From Variovorax sp. (GTDB lineage Bacteria; Pseudomonadota; Gammaproteobacteria; Burkholderiales; Burkholderiaceae_C), in assembly GCA_017744285.1 (NCBI GenBank), contig JAGIBP010000011.1:53844-117843 (forward strand): 64,000 bases of DNA, read 5' to 3'. Below, one piece after another: positions 54,772 through 63,312 of this stretch. The position numbers and the translations under genes are program-made. Below the pieces are notes generated by a model. The model had not been told where the DNA came from. It saw only the letters and a program-made list of their open reading frames with translations, and searched no databases. Positions within the stretch are counted from its first letter, which is position 1, and each line of letters starts with the position of its first letter.

Positions 54772-55677
54772 CTAGCCCTTGCGCGCGGCGGATCGCTTGA
54801 TCGCCTCGTTGATCTCGGCGATCGAGCGCTCGATGGCGTCGTCGTCGAGGTCGTCGAGTTCGCTGTCCGAGGGCATGCCGGCCTGGATGGTGGAGGCGAA
54901 CACGCCGTCGCTGATGCTGTCGGTGGACACGCCGCGCTTCTGCCCCGGTGCGTCCGGCGTTTCCCATTCGAGGGCGATCAGCGTCACGTTGTCGCTGTGG
55001 GTGCCGCCGTTGCGCAGCGCCATCTCGGCAAGGTCGGGCGCGGCATCGGACACCGGCTTGCCGGACGAGAGCACATGCACGATCACGCTGTCGTCCAGCA
55101 CGCCCCAAACGCCGTCGGAACACAGCATGATGCGGTCGCCGCGCTGCAGTTGCAGCGGCGCCGAGACGTCGAACAACGGCGGGGTCGGCGATCCCAGGCA
55201 GGTGAGCAGCAGATTGCGGTTCACCGGCTCGGGGCCGCCGCCGACACGCGGCCGCTCGGCATGCGAGTGATCGCGGGTGCGCAGCAGCATCTCGCCGTCG
55301 CGGATCACGTAAAGGCGCGAGTCGCCGCAGTGGATCCAGGTGGCGGTGTTGTCCTGCACGATGGCGGCGACCACCGTGGTGCGCGGCGTGTCGAGCATGC
55401 CCTTGTTGCCCGCGTAGCGCATGATCTGCTGGTGCGCGGCCATCGCGGACGAGGTCAGGAAGGCCTTGACGTCCTTCACCACCGGTCGGGCTTCGCGCTG
55501 ATAGAGCGCCGCGAAGGTCTGCAGCGCGAGCTGCGCGGCGACCTCGCCCTCGGGATGTCCGCCCATGCCGTCCGCCAGCACGAACAGGCCCGATTCGCGC
55601 GTATAGCAATACCCCATGCGGTCTTCATTCTTGAGACGACCGCCCTTGCGGCTGACCTGGAAAACAGAAAACTTCAT
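54772..55677 (-). CDS. PP2C-type serine/threonine phosphatase
   Basis: 301 residues with the PP2C metal motifs [46 protein letters not shown] and [13 protein letters not shown]. An acidic C-terminal extension ([16 protein letters not shown]) is added after the catalytic domain. Its ATG overlaps the stop of the kinase gene by 4 bp, so kinase and phosphatase form an opposing, co-translated pair. Confidence 0.9.
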   Translation of the reverse strand: MKFSVFQVSRKGGRLKNEDRMGYCYTRESGLFVLADGMGGHPEGEVAAQLALQTFAALYQREARPVVKDVKAFLTSSAMAAHQQIMRYAGNKGMLDTPRTTVVAAIVQDNTATWIHCGDSRLYVIRDGEMLLRTRDHSHAERPRVGGGPEPVNRNLLLTCLGSPTPPLFDVSAPLQLQRGDRIMLCSDGVWGVLDDSVIVHVLSSGKPVSDAAPDLAEMALRNGGTHSDNVTLIALEWETPDAPGQKRGVSTDSISDGVFASTIQAGMPSDSELDDLDDDAIERSIAEINEAIKRSAARKG

Positions 55678-56681
55678 GCCGGACGTGTCGTGGGAGCGGC
55701 CGCCTTCGGCAGGCCTTTCTTTTCGGGTGAGCGCATGTTGTCGATGGAAAGCCGGACCTTCTCGCCGACGGTCAGCTTGGTATAGCGCCGCTCGCCTTCG
55801 CGGCTGAGCTCCTTCTGCAGCGCGAACACCGACTGCGGACGCGACAGCGGATCGAGCGACATGCACCACTCCACCACTTCGATGAGGTTGTCGGAGTAGA
55901 TGCCCCGCAGCCGCGACAGCGACAGGCCGAGGCGGTCCTTCTCGATGCGCTGGGGCGCGTCGTTCGGTGGGTAGCCCTGCATGCAGGCGTAGATGCAGGC
56001 GCCGATGGCGTAGATGTCGGTCCAAGGCCCCATGGACGAGTCGCGCCGGTACATCTCGGGCGCCGCGAATCCAGGCGTGTACATCGCGCGGATGAAGTTG
56101 CCTTCCTTCGAAAGCACCTCGCGCGCGGCGCCGAAGTCGATCATCACCGCGCGGTCGTCGTCGGTCACGAAGATGTTGGCCGGCTTGATGTCCAGGTGCA
56201 GCATCTTGTGCTGGTGCACGATGCGCAGCCCACGCAGGATCTCGTCGAACAGCGAGCGAATGGTCGACTCGCGAAACACCTTCTGCTTCTTCAGGTCGCG
56301 CGCGGTGACGATGAAGTCCTGCAGCGTCGCGCCCTCCAGGTAGTTCATGACCATGTAGACGGTCTCGTTCTCGCGGAAGAAGTTGAGAACGCTCACCACC
56401 GAAGCATGCGAGATCTGCGCGAGCGACCGCCCTTCCTCGAAGAAGCTCTTCAACCCCAGCCGGTAGAGCGAGAGCTTCTCCGGCGGAACCTGCGGCGCCA
56501 ATTCCCCCGTCCCCCGTGTGGCCAGCGACGACGGCAGATATTCCTTGATGGCGACCTGCTGGCCGCTCTCGTCGACGGCCAGGTAGACGACCCCGAAGCC
56601 GCCGGCGGACAGCCGGCGCACGACGCGGTAGCCGCCAATCACCGTGTCAGGCAGCAGAGGCGAAGGTTTGACCTTTGACAT
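55674..56681 (-). CDS. Hanks-type serine/threonine protein kinase
   Basis: 335 residues: glycine loop LSAGGFGVVYLA, VAIKEYLP (catalytic Lys), HLDIKPANI (catalytic loop, with LD in place of RD), IDFGAA (Mg-binding) and APE in FAAPEMYRRD, then WTDIYAIGACIYACMQGYPP. No membrane helix or extracellular sensor domain is seen, so it is cytosolic. The ATG at 56681 starts MSKVKPSPLLP. It is divergent from yicC. Targets unknown; the DUF1707-like C-terminal 60 residues have no named domain. Confidence 0.9.
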   Translation of the reverse strand: MSKVKPSPLLPDTVIGGYRVVRRLSAGGFGVVYLAVDESGQQVAIKEYLPSSLATRGTGELAPQVPPEKLSLYRLGLKSFFEEGRSLAQISHASVVSVLNFFRENETVYMVMNYLEGATLQDFIVTARDLKKQKVFRESTIRSLFDEILRGLRIVHQHKMLHLDIKPANIFVTDDDRAVMIDFGAAREVLSKEGNFIRAMYTPGFAAPEMYRRDSSMGPWTDIYAIGACIYACMQGYPPNDAPQRIEKDRLGLSLSRLRGIYSDNLIEVVEWCMSLDPLSRPQSVFALQKELSREGERRYTKLTVGEKVRLSIDNMRSPEKKGLPKAAAPTTRPA

Positions 56682-56769
56682 AATCCGGGAGTTTCGCCCG
56701 AAGGCGATGGTGCGGCAAGCGAACGCTGTGCCGACGCCACGGAGCAACAACAGATCACAGCGAGGCGCG
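56682..56769. promoter_or_regulatory. divergent promoter region kinase / yicC
   Basis: This 88-bp spacer must serve the kinase-phosphatase-rph-rdgB-hemW strand and the yicC-gmk-rpoZ-spoT strand. Sequence is mixed; no clear hexamer pair stands out. Confidence 0.3.
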
Positions 56770-57687
56770 ATGCCAGTTTACAGCATGACCGGGTATGCCA
56801 GCGGGCAGACGAACCCCGCCGGCAGCCACTCCGAAGCCGACGCAAAGGCCCACGCGGCTCCCCGGCTCGGGGTCGAGATACGCTCGGTCAACAGCCGATT
56901 CCTCGACCTCACGTTCAAGCTCCCGGAGGAGCTGCGGCAGCATGAGCCGGCGCTGCGCGAGCTGCTCACGGCAAAGCTCAAGCGCGGCAAGGTCGAGGTG
57001 CGCGCCGCCATCGAGAGCGGCGCCGCGGCGGGCGTGGGCGATCCGTCCACCAAGCTGCTGCAGCGCCTCAACGCCGTCCAGGACCACATCAAGGCCTGGC
57101 TGCCCAGCGCGCGAGACCTGAGCGTCGCCGACGTGCTGCGCCTCGCGTCGGGCGACACCACCGCCAAGGGCGATTGGGGCCCGGACCTCACCGAGGTCAC
57201 GGCCAAGGCGCTCAAGGACCTGCTCTCCGCCCGGGAACGCGAGGGCACGCGGCTGGCCCGCATGCTCCAGGATCACCTGACGCAGCTTCGCGCCCTCGCC
57301 GCGCAGGCGCTGCCGCTCGTGCCGCAACTGGTGGAGCAGCAGCGCACGCGGTTCCTCGAGCGCTGGCAGGAAGCCATGGGACTGAGCGGCGGCGCGACGC
57401 CTCCCGAAGCCGCCCAGGACCGCGCGCTCACCGAAGCGACCGCCTTCGCCATCCGCATCGACGTCGCCGAAGAGCTGACCCGGCTGAACTCCCACCTCGA
57501 CGAAATCGAGCGGCTGGTGAAGAAAGGCGGCGAGATCGGCAAGCGGCTCGACTTCCTGATCCAGGAACTGCATCGCGAGGCCAACACGCTGGGATCGAAG
57601 TCCGCCACGCTCGAACTCACCCGCATCGGCGTGGACATGAAGGTGCTGATCGAGCAGATGCGCGAGCAGGTCCAGAACATCGAATAG
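56770..57687 (+). CDS. yicC: YicC-family endoribonuclease-like protein
   Basis: 305 residues: YSMTGYASGQ at the N-terminus, VEIRSVNSRFLDLTFKLPEELR, and the DUF1732 C-terminus RLNSHLDEIERLVKKGGEIGKRLDFLIQELHREANTLGSKS. YicC proteins are Mn-dependent endoribonucleases involved in small-RNA turnover. An extra 20-residue insertion after MTGYASGQ (TNPAGSHSEADAKAHAAP) is unusual. gmk follows at 12 bp. Confidence 0.92.
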   Translation: MPVYSMTGYASGQTNPAGSHSEADAKAHAAPRLGVEIRSVNSRFLDLTFKLPEELRQHEPALRELLTAKLKRGKVEVRAAIESGAAAGVGDPSTKLLQRLNAVQDHIKAWLPSARDLSVADVLRLASGDTTAKGDWGPDLTEVTAKALKDLLSAREREGTRLARMLQDHLTQLRALAAQALPLVPQLVEQQRTRFLERWQEAMGLSGGATPPEAAQDRALTEATAFAIRIDVAEELTRLNSHLDEIERLVKKGGEIGKRLDFLIQELHREANTLGSKSATLELTRIGVDMKVLIEQMREQVQNIE

Positions 57688-57699
57688 AAGCACGAATCC

Positions 57700-58320
57700 A
57701 TGGACTACCCCGGCAACATCTTCGTGGTGGCGGCCCCGAGCGGCGCAGGCAAGTCGAGCCTGGTCAAGGCCCTGATGGAACTCGACGCCGCCATCCAGCC
57801 TTCCGTCTCCCACACCACCCGCCCGCCCCGCGGCCAGGAAAAGCACGGACGCGAATACTTCTTCGCTTCCGACCCCGAGTTCGACGCCATGGTGGCCGCC
57901 GACGCCTTCGTCGAATGGGCGCACGTGCATGGCCGGCGCTACGGCACCTCGAAGAAGGCGATCGAGGAGCGCGTCGCCCTCGGCGCCGACGTCATTCTCG
58001 AAATCGACTTCCAGGGCGCGCTGCAGATCCGCAAGACTTTCGCCAACGCCGTGATGATCTTCATCCTCCCGCCCAGCTGGGAAGAACTGCGCTCCCGCCT
58101 GGAGCGCCGCGGCGAAGACAGCCCCGAAGTCATCGAACTGCGGCTGCGCAATGCGGCCGAGGAGATGGCAAGGGCGTCCGAATTCGATTTCGTTATAATC
58201 AACGAGGTATTTGAGCGCGCACTTTTCGACCTGAAGGCGATCGTCCACGCTCAGCGGCTTCGCTACTCCGCGCAGCGCCGCGCACGTGCAAGCACCTTTG
58301 CCGCACTGAACATCCCCTGA
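57700..58320 (+). CDS. gmk: guanylate kinase
   Basis: 206 residues with P-loop [14 protein letters not shown] (11-24), [21 protein letters not shown] for GMP binding, and [12 protein letters not shown]. It phosphorylates GMP to GDP. The gmk-rpoZ-spoT order is the normal one. Confidence 0.96.
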   Translation: MDYPGNIFVVAAPSGAGKSSLVKALMELDAAIQPSVSHTTRPPRGQEKHGREYFFASDPEFDAMVAADAFVEWAHVHGRRYGTSKKAIEERVALGADVILEIDFQGALQIRKTFANAVMIFILPPSWEELRSRLERRGEDSPEVIELRLRNAAEEMARASEFDFVIINEVFERALFDLKAIVHAQRLRYSAQRRARASTFAALNIP

Positions 58321-58341
58321 TCCGCCCAACGAAAGATCACC

Positions 58342-58545
58342 ATGGCCCGCATCACCGTCGAAGATTGCCTGCAACACATTCCGAACCGTTTCCAGCTCGT
58401 GCTTGCCGCCACGTACCGCGCACGCATGCTGAGCCAGGGCCATGCCCCCAAGATCGAGAGCAAGAACAAGCCCGGCGTGACCGCGCTGCGCGAGATTGCA
58501 GAAGGCAAGATCGGTCTCGAAATGCTCAAGAAGGTCCCCGGCTGA
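58342..58545 (+). CDS. rpoZ: RNA polymerase omega subunit
   Basis: 67 residues, [30 protein letters not shown], with the conserved [17 protein letters not shown] stretch. Short but complete for betaproteobacteria. Followed by a strong terminator, so spoT may also have its own promoter. Confidence 0.95.
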   Translation: MARITVEDCLQHIPNRFQLVLAATYRARMLSQGHAPKIESKNKPGVTALREIAEGKIGLEMLKKVPG

Positions 58546-58568
58546 CCTGATGTCGCCGTGCAACAAGG

Positions 58569-58593
58569 AAGCACCGCATGCGGTGCTTTTTTT
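58569..58593 (+). terminator. intrinsic terminator after rpoZ
   Basis: AAGCACCG / CGGTGCTT, an 8-bp perfect stem with a CATG loop, followed by TTTTTTT. It would attenuate read-through from yicC-gmk-rpoZ into spoT. Confidence 0.88.
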
Positions 58594-58637
58594 ATGCCTG
58601 AATGCGTCTGACCCGCTGCCACGCTAAAGTGGTGCAC

Positions 58638-60893
58638 ATGAGCGCGGTTGTCAAGCCCCAGTCCGAGAGTCGACGAAGTCCCAAGCCCAGCCCCGCGGCG
58701 CTGAATGCGGCCGCCGCGAGTTTCGCCGCCCTGACCGATCGGCTCGACTATCTGGGCCCCGAAGACATCGAGCAGGTGCGCCGCGCCTATCGCTTTGCCG
58801 ATGAGGCGCACTTGGGGCAGTTGCGCAACAGCGGCGAGCCCTACATCACCCATCCGATCGCCGTGGCGGCGCAGTGCGCGGAGTGGAAGCTCGACGCGCA
58901 AGCCCTGATGGCCGCCCTGCTGCACGACGCGATCGAGGACTGCGGCGTGACCAAGGCCGAACTCATCGAGCGCTTCGGCGCCCCGGTGGCCGAGCTGGTC
59001 GACGGCCTCACCAAACTGGACAAGCTGCGCTTCAACACCCGCGAGGAGAACCAGGCCGAGTCCTTCCGCAAGATGCTGCTGGCCATGGCGCGCGACGTGC
59101 GCGTGATTCTCGTCAAGCTGGCGGACCGCACCCACAACATGCGCACCCTGGACGATGCGCCGCGCGAGAAATGGGCGCGCATCTCGCGCGAGACGCTCGA
59201 CATCTACGCCCCCATCGCGCACCGGCTGGGGCTCAACCAGACCTACCGCGAACTGCAGGACCTCTCCTTCCGCCACCTGCGCCCCTGGCGCTACGCGGTG
59301 CTGGCCAAGGCCGTCGCCAAGGCGCGCGGACGGCGCCGCGATCTGATCCAGAAGGTCCAGCAGGAAGTCGAGAATGCCTTCGCGGCGTCCGAAATGAGCG
59401 TGCGCATCGCGGGGCGCGAGAAGACGCTCTATTCCATCTACCGCAAGATGGACGAGAAGCACCTGAGCTTCGCCCAGGTCACCGACATCTACGGCTTCCG
59501 CCTGATCGTCCCCACCGTGATCTCCTGCTACACGGGCCTGGGCATCCTGCACCAGATGTACAAGCCGCTGCCCGGCAAGTTCAAGGATCACATCGCAATC
59601 GCCAAGCTCAACGGCTACCAGTCGCTGCACACGACGCTGGTCGGCCCGGCCGGCGTCAACATCGAATTCCAGTTGCGCACCGAGGCCATGCACGTGGTGG
59701 CCGAATCGGGCGTCGCGGCGCATTGGCTGTACAAGGCGGCCGACCCCGCGGTGGCCACCAGCGACCGTCTCGGAACCAAGTGGCTGCAGTCGCTCCTCGA
59801 CATCCAGGATGAGACGCGCGACGCGGCCGAGTTCTGGGACCACGTCAAGGTCGACCTCTTCCCCGACGCCGTCTACGTGTTCACGCCCAAGAGCCAGATC
59901 ATGGCGCTGCCGCGCGGCGCGACGGTCGTCGACTTCGCGTACGCGATCCACAGCAACATCGGCGACCACACCTCGGCAGCGCGCATCAACGGGGACCAGG
60001 TGCCGCTGCGCACCGAACTCAAGAACGGCGACGTGGTCGAGATCATCACCGCGCCGGTCTCCACGCCGAATCCCGCATGGCTCGGCTTCGTGCGCACCGG
60101 GCGCGCGCGTTCGAAGATCCGCCACTACCTGAAGACCCTGGCGCATGCCGAATCCGAAGGGCTCGGCGAAAAACTCCTCGCGCAGGCGCTGCGGGCCGAA
60201 GGCCTGGGCAAGCTGCCGGAGGACGATGCGGAGCACCAGGCGATCTGGGAAAAGCTCCTGCGTTTCACCGGCAACCGCACGCGCTCCGAGCTGCTGACCG
60301 ACATCGGCCTGGGCAAGCGCATCGCGAGCATCGTGGCAAAGCGGCTGATGGCGCTGCTGGCCGAACTCGGCGCCAAGCCCGACGCCCTGATGCTGAGCCG
60401 CGAACGCTTCGCGACGAGCGACAGCAGCGTCTCGCAGGGCGCGGTCACGCTGGACGGCAGCGAGAACTCGTCGGTGCGCTTCGCGTTGTGTTGCCGGCCC
60501 ATCCCGGGTGATCCGATCGTTGGCTATCTCGGCCACGGCGAAGGTCTGGTCGTGCACACCGAGGAATGCGGCGTCGGCCAGCGCCTTCGCTACAAGGACA
60601 GCGAGCGCTTCTTCGCCGTCGAATGGGCCGACGAACCCGTGCGGACCTTCGAGACGGGCGTCGTCATCACGGTGCGCAACGACAAGGGCGTGCTCGCGCG
60701 CGTCGCTGCCGCGCTCGCAGATGCCGAAGCCGACATCACGCACGTCGAGATGGCCGACGAGACACCCCAGGATTCGACGGACCTGCGCTTCGTGATCGCG
60801 GTGCGCGATCGCACCCATCTCGAAGCGGTGCTGCGGGCCGTGCGGCGCACCTCGTCGGTGCTGGCCGCCGCACGGACGATCCCGGTTCCCTGA
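58638..60893 (+). CDS. spoT: bifunctional (p)ppGpp synthase/hydrolase
   Basis: 751 residues in the full RelA/SpoT layout: HD hydrolase (HDAIED at 96-101, and ADRTHNMRTL), synthetase domain (VTDIYGFRLIV, GYQSLHTTLVGP), TGS domain (VYVFTPKSQIMALPRGATVVDFAYAIHS), conserved-cysteine region (SVRFALCCRPIPGDPIVGYL) and C-terminal ACT domain. The intact HD motif supports hydrolase activity, so it is the SpoT/Rel type. The ATG at 58638 follows the rpoZ terminator by 45 bp. Confidence 0.94.
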   Translation: MSAVVKPQSESRRSPKPSPAALNAAAASFAALTDRLDYLGPEDIEQVRRAYRFADEAHLGQLRNSGEPYITHPIAVAAQCAEWKLDAQALMAALLHDAIEDCGVTKAELIERFGAPVAELVDGLTKLDKLRFNTREENQAESFRKMLLAMARDVRVILVKLADRTHNMRTLDDAPREKWARISRETLDIYAPIAHRLGLNQTYRELQDLSFRHLRPWRYAVLAKAVAKARGRRRDLIQKVQQEVENAFAASEMSVRIAGREKTLYSIYRKMDEKHLSFAQVTDIYGFRLIVPTVISCYTGLGILHQMYKPLPGKFKDHIAIAKLNGYQSLHTTLVGPAGVNIEFQLRTEAMHVVAESGVAAHWLYKAADPAVATSDRLGTKWLQSLLDIQDETRDAAEFWDHVKVDLFPDAVYVFTPKSQIMALPRGATVVDFAYAIHSNIGDHTSAARINGDQVPLRTELKNGDVVEIITAPVSTPNPAWLGFVRTGRARSKIRHYLKTLAHAESEGLGEKLLAQALRAEGLGKLPEDDAEHQAIWEKLLRFTGNRTRSELLTDIGLGKRIASIVAKRLMALLAELGAKPDALMLSRERFATSDSSVSQGAVTLDGSENSSVRFALCCRPIPGDPIVGYLGHGEGLVVHTEECGVGQRLRYKDSERFFAVEWADEPVRTFETGVVITVRNDKGVLARVAAALADAEADITHVEMADETPQDSTDLRFVIAVRDRTHLEAVLRAVRRTSSVLAAARTIPVP

Positions 60894-60908
60894 AGAACGA
60901 GAGGGTGC

Positions 60909-61481
60909 TCAGCCCGCCTGAGACGGCGGCGCCGGGTAGCTGACCGCCAGCACCTCGATCTCGTGCACGCCTCCCGGCGTGGCGAGCTTGACCACATCGC
61001 CTTCCCGCGCCTTGAGCAACGCCCGCGCGATGGGCGAGATCCAGCTGACCTGCGCGTGAGCGCTGTCGGCTTCGTCGATGCCGAGGATGGTCACTTCGCG
61101 CTCATCGCCGTTCTCGTCGGCGTAGCGCACTGTCGAGCCGAAGAACACCTGGTCGCTGCCATGGTGCACCGAGGGGTCGGTGACTTCCGCGACCTCCAGG
61201 CGCTTGGTGAGAAAGCGGATTCGGCGATCGATCTCGCGCAGCCGCTTCTTGCCATAGAGGTAGTCGCCGTTCTCCGACCGATCGCCGTTCTTGGCCGCCC
61301 AGTGCACGGCTTCGACCACCTTGGGCCGCTCGACGTCCATCAGGTCCAGCAGTTCGGCCCGCAGGCGCGCGTAGCCCCCGGGGGTCATGTAGTTCTTGCC
61401 GCCGGCCGGCAGGGGCGGCAGCGCGCCGCCATCGCCGTCTTCGTCGTCGGCTTCGTTTTCCTTGGTGAATGCCTTGCTCAT
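60909..61481 (-). CDS. greB: transcription elongation factor GreB
   Basis: 190 residues: N-terminal coiled-coil (MTPGGYARLRAELLDLMDVERPKVVEAVHWAAKNGDRSENGDYLYGKKRLREIDRRI, key acidic tip residues GDRSENGDY), FKBP-like C-terminal domain VTILGIDEADSAHAQVSWISPIARALLKAREGD. The WAAKNGDRSENGDYLYGKKRL segment separates GreB from GreA. It rescues backtracked RNA polymerase. An N-terminal acidic extension (NEADDEDGDGG) is extra. Convergent with spoT. Confidence 0.93.
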   Translation of the reverse strand: MSKAFTKENEADDEDGDGGALPPLPAGGKNYMTPGGYARLRAELLDLMDVERPKVVEAVHWAAKNGDRSENGDYLYGKKRLREIDRRIRFLTKRLEVAEVTDPSVHHGSDQVFFGSTVRYADENGDEREVTILGIDEADSAHAQVSWISPIARALLKAREGDVVKLATPGGVHEIEVLAVSYPAPPSQAG

Positions 61482-61555
61482 GTCCACAACCGCCGACCTG
61501 CAAGGTCGGGCAATGGTTGTATCACACGGCACGCCGGCCCTTCGGCCGGATGGAC

Positions 61556-61771
61556 TCAGCCCGATTGCTGGTCGGCCGCGCCCGAATCGCGATCGGGAAT
61601 GGACTGCTGGCTTTGCGCAGTGCCAGCGGGGGCCGCCGCATGGCGGCCCAACTCGCCGCGCACGATGGCCCTGACGAGATGACGCGGCACGTGATGGGTG
61701 CGCTGTAGCCTGGCGAGCGCTTCGCTGCGCGCGGGCTCTGCGGCCGGCAAAAACATCTGCAATGAACTCAT
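61556..61771 (-). CDS. possible small protein, 71 aa
   Basis: From an ATG at 61771 (MSSLQMFLPAAEPARSEALARLQRTHHVPRHLVRAIVRGELG...) with GGGGA about 9 nt upstream. The N-terminal half looks like a short helical domain and the C-terminal half is Gln/Ala/Ser-rich. It lies just upstream of greB on the same strand. Not recognised and could be spurious. Confidence 0.4.
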   Translation of the reverse strand: MSSLQMFLPAAEPARSEALARLQRTHHVPRHLVRAIVRGELGRHAAAPAGTAQSQQSIPDRDSGAADQQSG

Positions 61772-61949
61772 CGTGGTCGTCCCCATGAGCATGCGCGCCA
61801 GGCGTGAAGGTATCCGACATGGATCGGAGGGGTGGAACGGCTTCATTCCGCGCGGCCCCGGCGCTACCGCCCGTGAATTATTGCCCGCGAGGCCGCCAGC
61901 GGCACGGCGCGGCCCTCCGGCCGGTAGTGTCAAGCGAAGCCGCTGTTGC

Positions 61950-62027
61950 AGCGTGTGACGTAGTTCCTTCCTACGCGGCGGCGGAACGGTTCACAATGGA
62001 AGCTCTCCTCTGGACTCCAAGGTCCTT
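61950..62027 (+). ncRNA. candidate small RNA before an orphan terminator
   Basis: A rightward intrinsic terminator ends here without any upstream gene on the plus strand. CACAAT at 61993-61998 could be a -10 box, giving an RNA of about 45 nt with the pyrimidine-rich CTCTCCTCTGG near its 5' end, a sequence able to pair with Shine-Dalgarno sites. Inference only. Confidence 0.3.
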
Positions 62028-62049
62028 AGCCCGCTCCGGCGGGCTTTTT
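62028..62049 (+). terminator. intrinsic terminator without upstream gene
   Basis: AGCCCGC-TCCG-GCGGGCT, a 7-bp perfect stem followed by TTTTT (62045-62049). Confidence 0.85.
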
Positions 62050-62098
62050 CATGCCCGGGATCAAACCGCGCAGGCCGGGGCTGAATTAGCATCCGCGC

Positions 62099-62266
62099 AT
62101 GCCCGAACTCACGCTCGAGACCACCGCCGTCATTGCCTGTGCCTTCGCCGCCGTGATGACGGTCGGCTTCGCCGCGAAGCAGCGGCGCTGGGGCCCCGGC
62201 CTCATGATGGTCGGGATCCTGGGGTTCCTCGGCATCATCAGCTTCGGCATCGTCACGCGCCTCTGA
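62099..62266 (+). CDS. small membrane protein, 55 aa
   Basis: MPELTLETTAVIACAFAAVMTVGFAAKQRRWGPG... has two hydrophobic helices (about 9-26 and 34-52) joined by a basic loop (AKQRRWG), a hairpin inner-membrane topology. Composition matches neighbours. No family recognised; ribosome site is poor. Confidence 0.5.
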   Translation: MPELTLETTAVIACAFAAVMTVGFAAKQRRWGPGLMMVGILGFLGIISFGIVTRL

Positions 62267-62292
62267 GGGACCCGCCTGGCCCGGGCTCGCCT

Positions 62293-63192
62293 TCAAGGCG
62301 CACCGGTCCGGGCGGCGAATTCGCGGGCGGCCCAATCGAGGAAGACGCGCACCCGCGGCGAAAGCTGTCGGCTGCGCGGATACAGCAGGGAGACTGGCGC
62401 GGACGGCGGAGGGAATGCCGGCAGGACCGCGACCAGCGCACCGCTCTTCAGATCGCTGTCGACGTGAAACCGCGGCACCTGTGCCAGTCCCAAGCCGAGC
62501 CGGATCCCTGCCAGGTAGCTCTCGGTGCCGGTCACCGACAAGGTACTCGGCAGCGAGACCGTGCGCACCTCGCCGTCGCAGTGGAATTCGAGCGGCGCCA
62601 GTTCGCCCGTCGTGATCGAGCGCAGTCCCACGACCCGGTGGCCGGCGAGCGAGTCGATGCCGGATGGCGTCCCGTGGCGCGCAAGATAGCCGGGCGTCGC
62701 GCAGGTCAGCCGCTCCAGCATCGCGACCGGACGCGCCGCCAGATCGCTGTCACGCAGGCGGCCCCAGCGCAAGGCGCAATCGACGCCCTCCTGCACGAGA
62801 TCGATCCAGCGATCGCTCTCGCTCATCGAGAGTTCGATGCCGGGGTAGCGGCGGAAGAAGTCCGGCAGGCCCGGCAGCAGGAAGTGTCGCGCCAACGTGC
62901 CCTGCACTTCCACCCGCAGCAGTCCCTTGGGCTGCGCGCCGCTGAAGGCGCCTTCCGCCTCCTCGACGTCATCGAGGATCGACAGGCACCGGCGGTAGTA
63001 GGCCTCGCCGTCGAGCGTCGGCCGGACCACGCGCGTGGTGCGCTGGAGCAGCTTGACGCCGAGCCGGGCTTCCATGTCCTGCATCGCATGGGTCACGGTC
63101 GAGCGGGGCAAACCCGTGTCGTGTGCGGCCAGCGTGAAGCTTCGCCGCTCGACGATCCGGGTGAACAGGCGCATCGCATCCAGTCGATCCAT
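62293..63192 (-). CDS. LysR-family transcriptional regulator
   Basis: 299 residues with the HTH MDRLDAMRLFTRIVERRSFTLAAHDTGLPRSTVTHAMQDMEARLG and the effector domain of the DsdC/PA2877-like group (LRVEVQGTLARHFLLPGLPDFFRRYPGIEL). It is divergent from the short-chain dehydrogenase gene 120 bp away and probably controls it, a frequent LysR-SDR arrangement. Confidence 0.9.
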   Translation of the reverse strand: MDRLDAMRLFTRIVERRSFTLAAHDTGLPRSTVTHAMQDMEARLGVKLLQRTTRVVRPTLDGEAYYRRCLSILDDVEEAEGAFSGAQPKGLLRVEVQGTLARHFLLPGLPDFFRRYPGIELSMSESDRWIDLVQEGVDCALRWGRLRDSDLAARPVAMLERLTCATPGYLARHGTPSGIDSLAGHRVVGLRSITTGELAPLEFHCDGEVRTVSLPSTLSVTGTESYLAGIRLGLGLAQVPRFHVDSDLKSGALVAVLPAFPPPSAPVSLLYPRSRQLSPRVRVFLDWAAREFAARTGAP

Positions 63193-63312
63193 GCCTCGAT
63201 TGTTCCTGTCTTTTGAATAGTGATGTCAAGGATCGATGGATTATCTTTGCCGTTCAACCAACGATAGTGCTCCCACACCGCCGCGTGAGCGGTGCAATTG
63301 AAGGAGAACCTC
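63193..63312. promoter_or_regulatory. divergent promoter region lysR / SDR
   Basis: 120 bp containing an AT-richer stretch (TTGAATAGTGATG at 63213, GGATTATCTTTGCC at 63238) that fits the promoter and LysR-binding zone, and AAGGAGA just before the SDR ATG. Confidence 0.4.

Larger units (their letters stand above)
61772..62098. other. 327-bp gene-free stretch containing a candidate sRNA and its terminator
   Basis: No convincing open frame is seen in either direction. It holds a short stem CGTAG/CTACG near 61958-61975, a CT-rich run CTCTCCTCTGG near 62003-62012 and the strong rightward terminator at 62028-62049. Confidence 0.5.
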
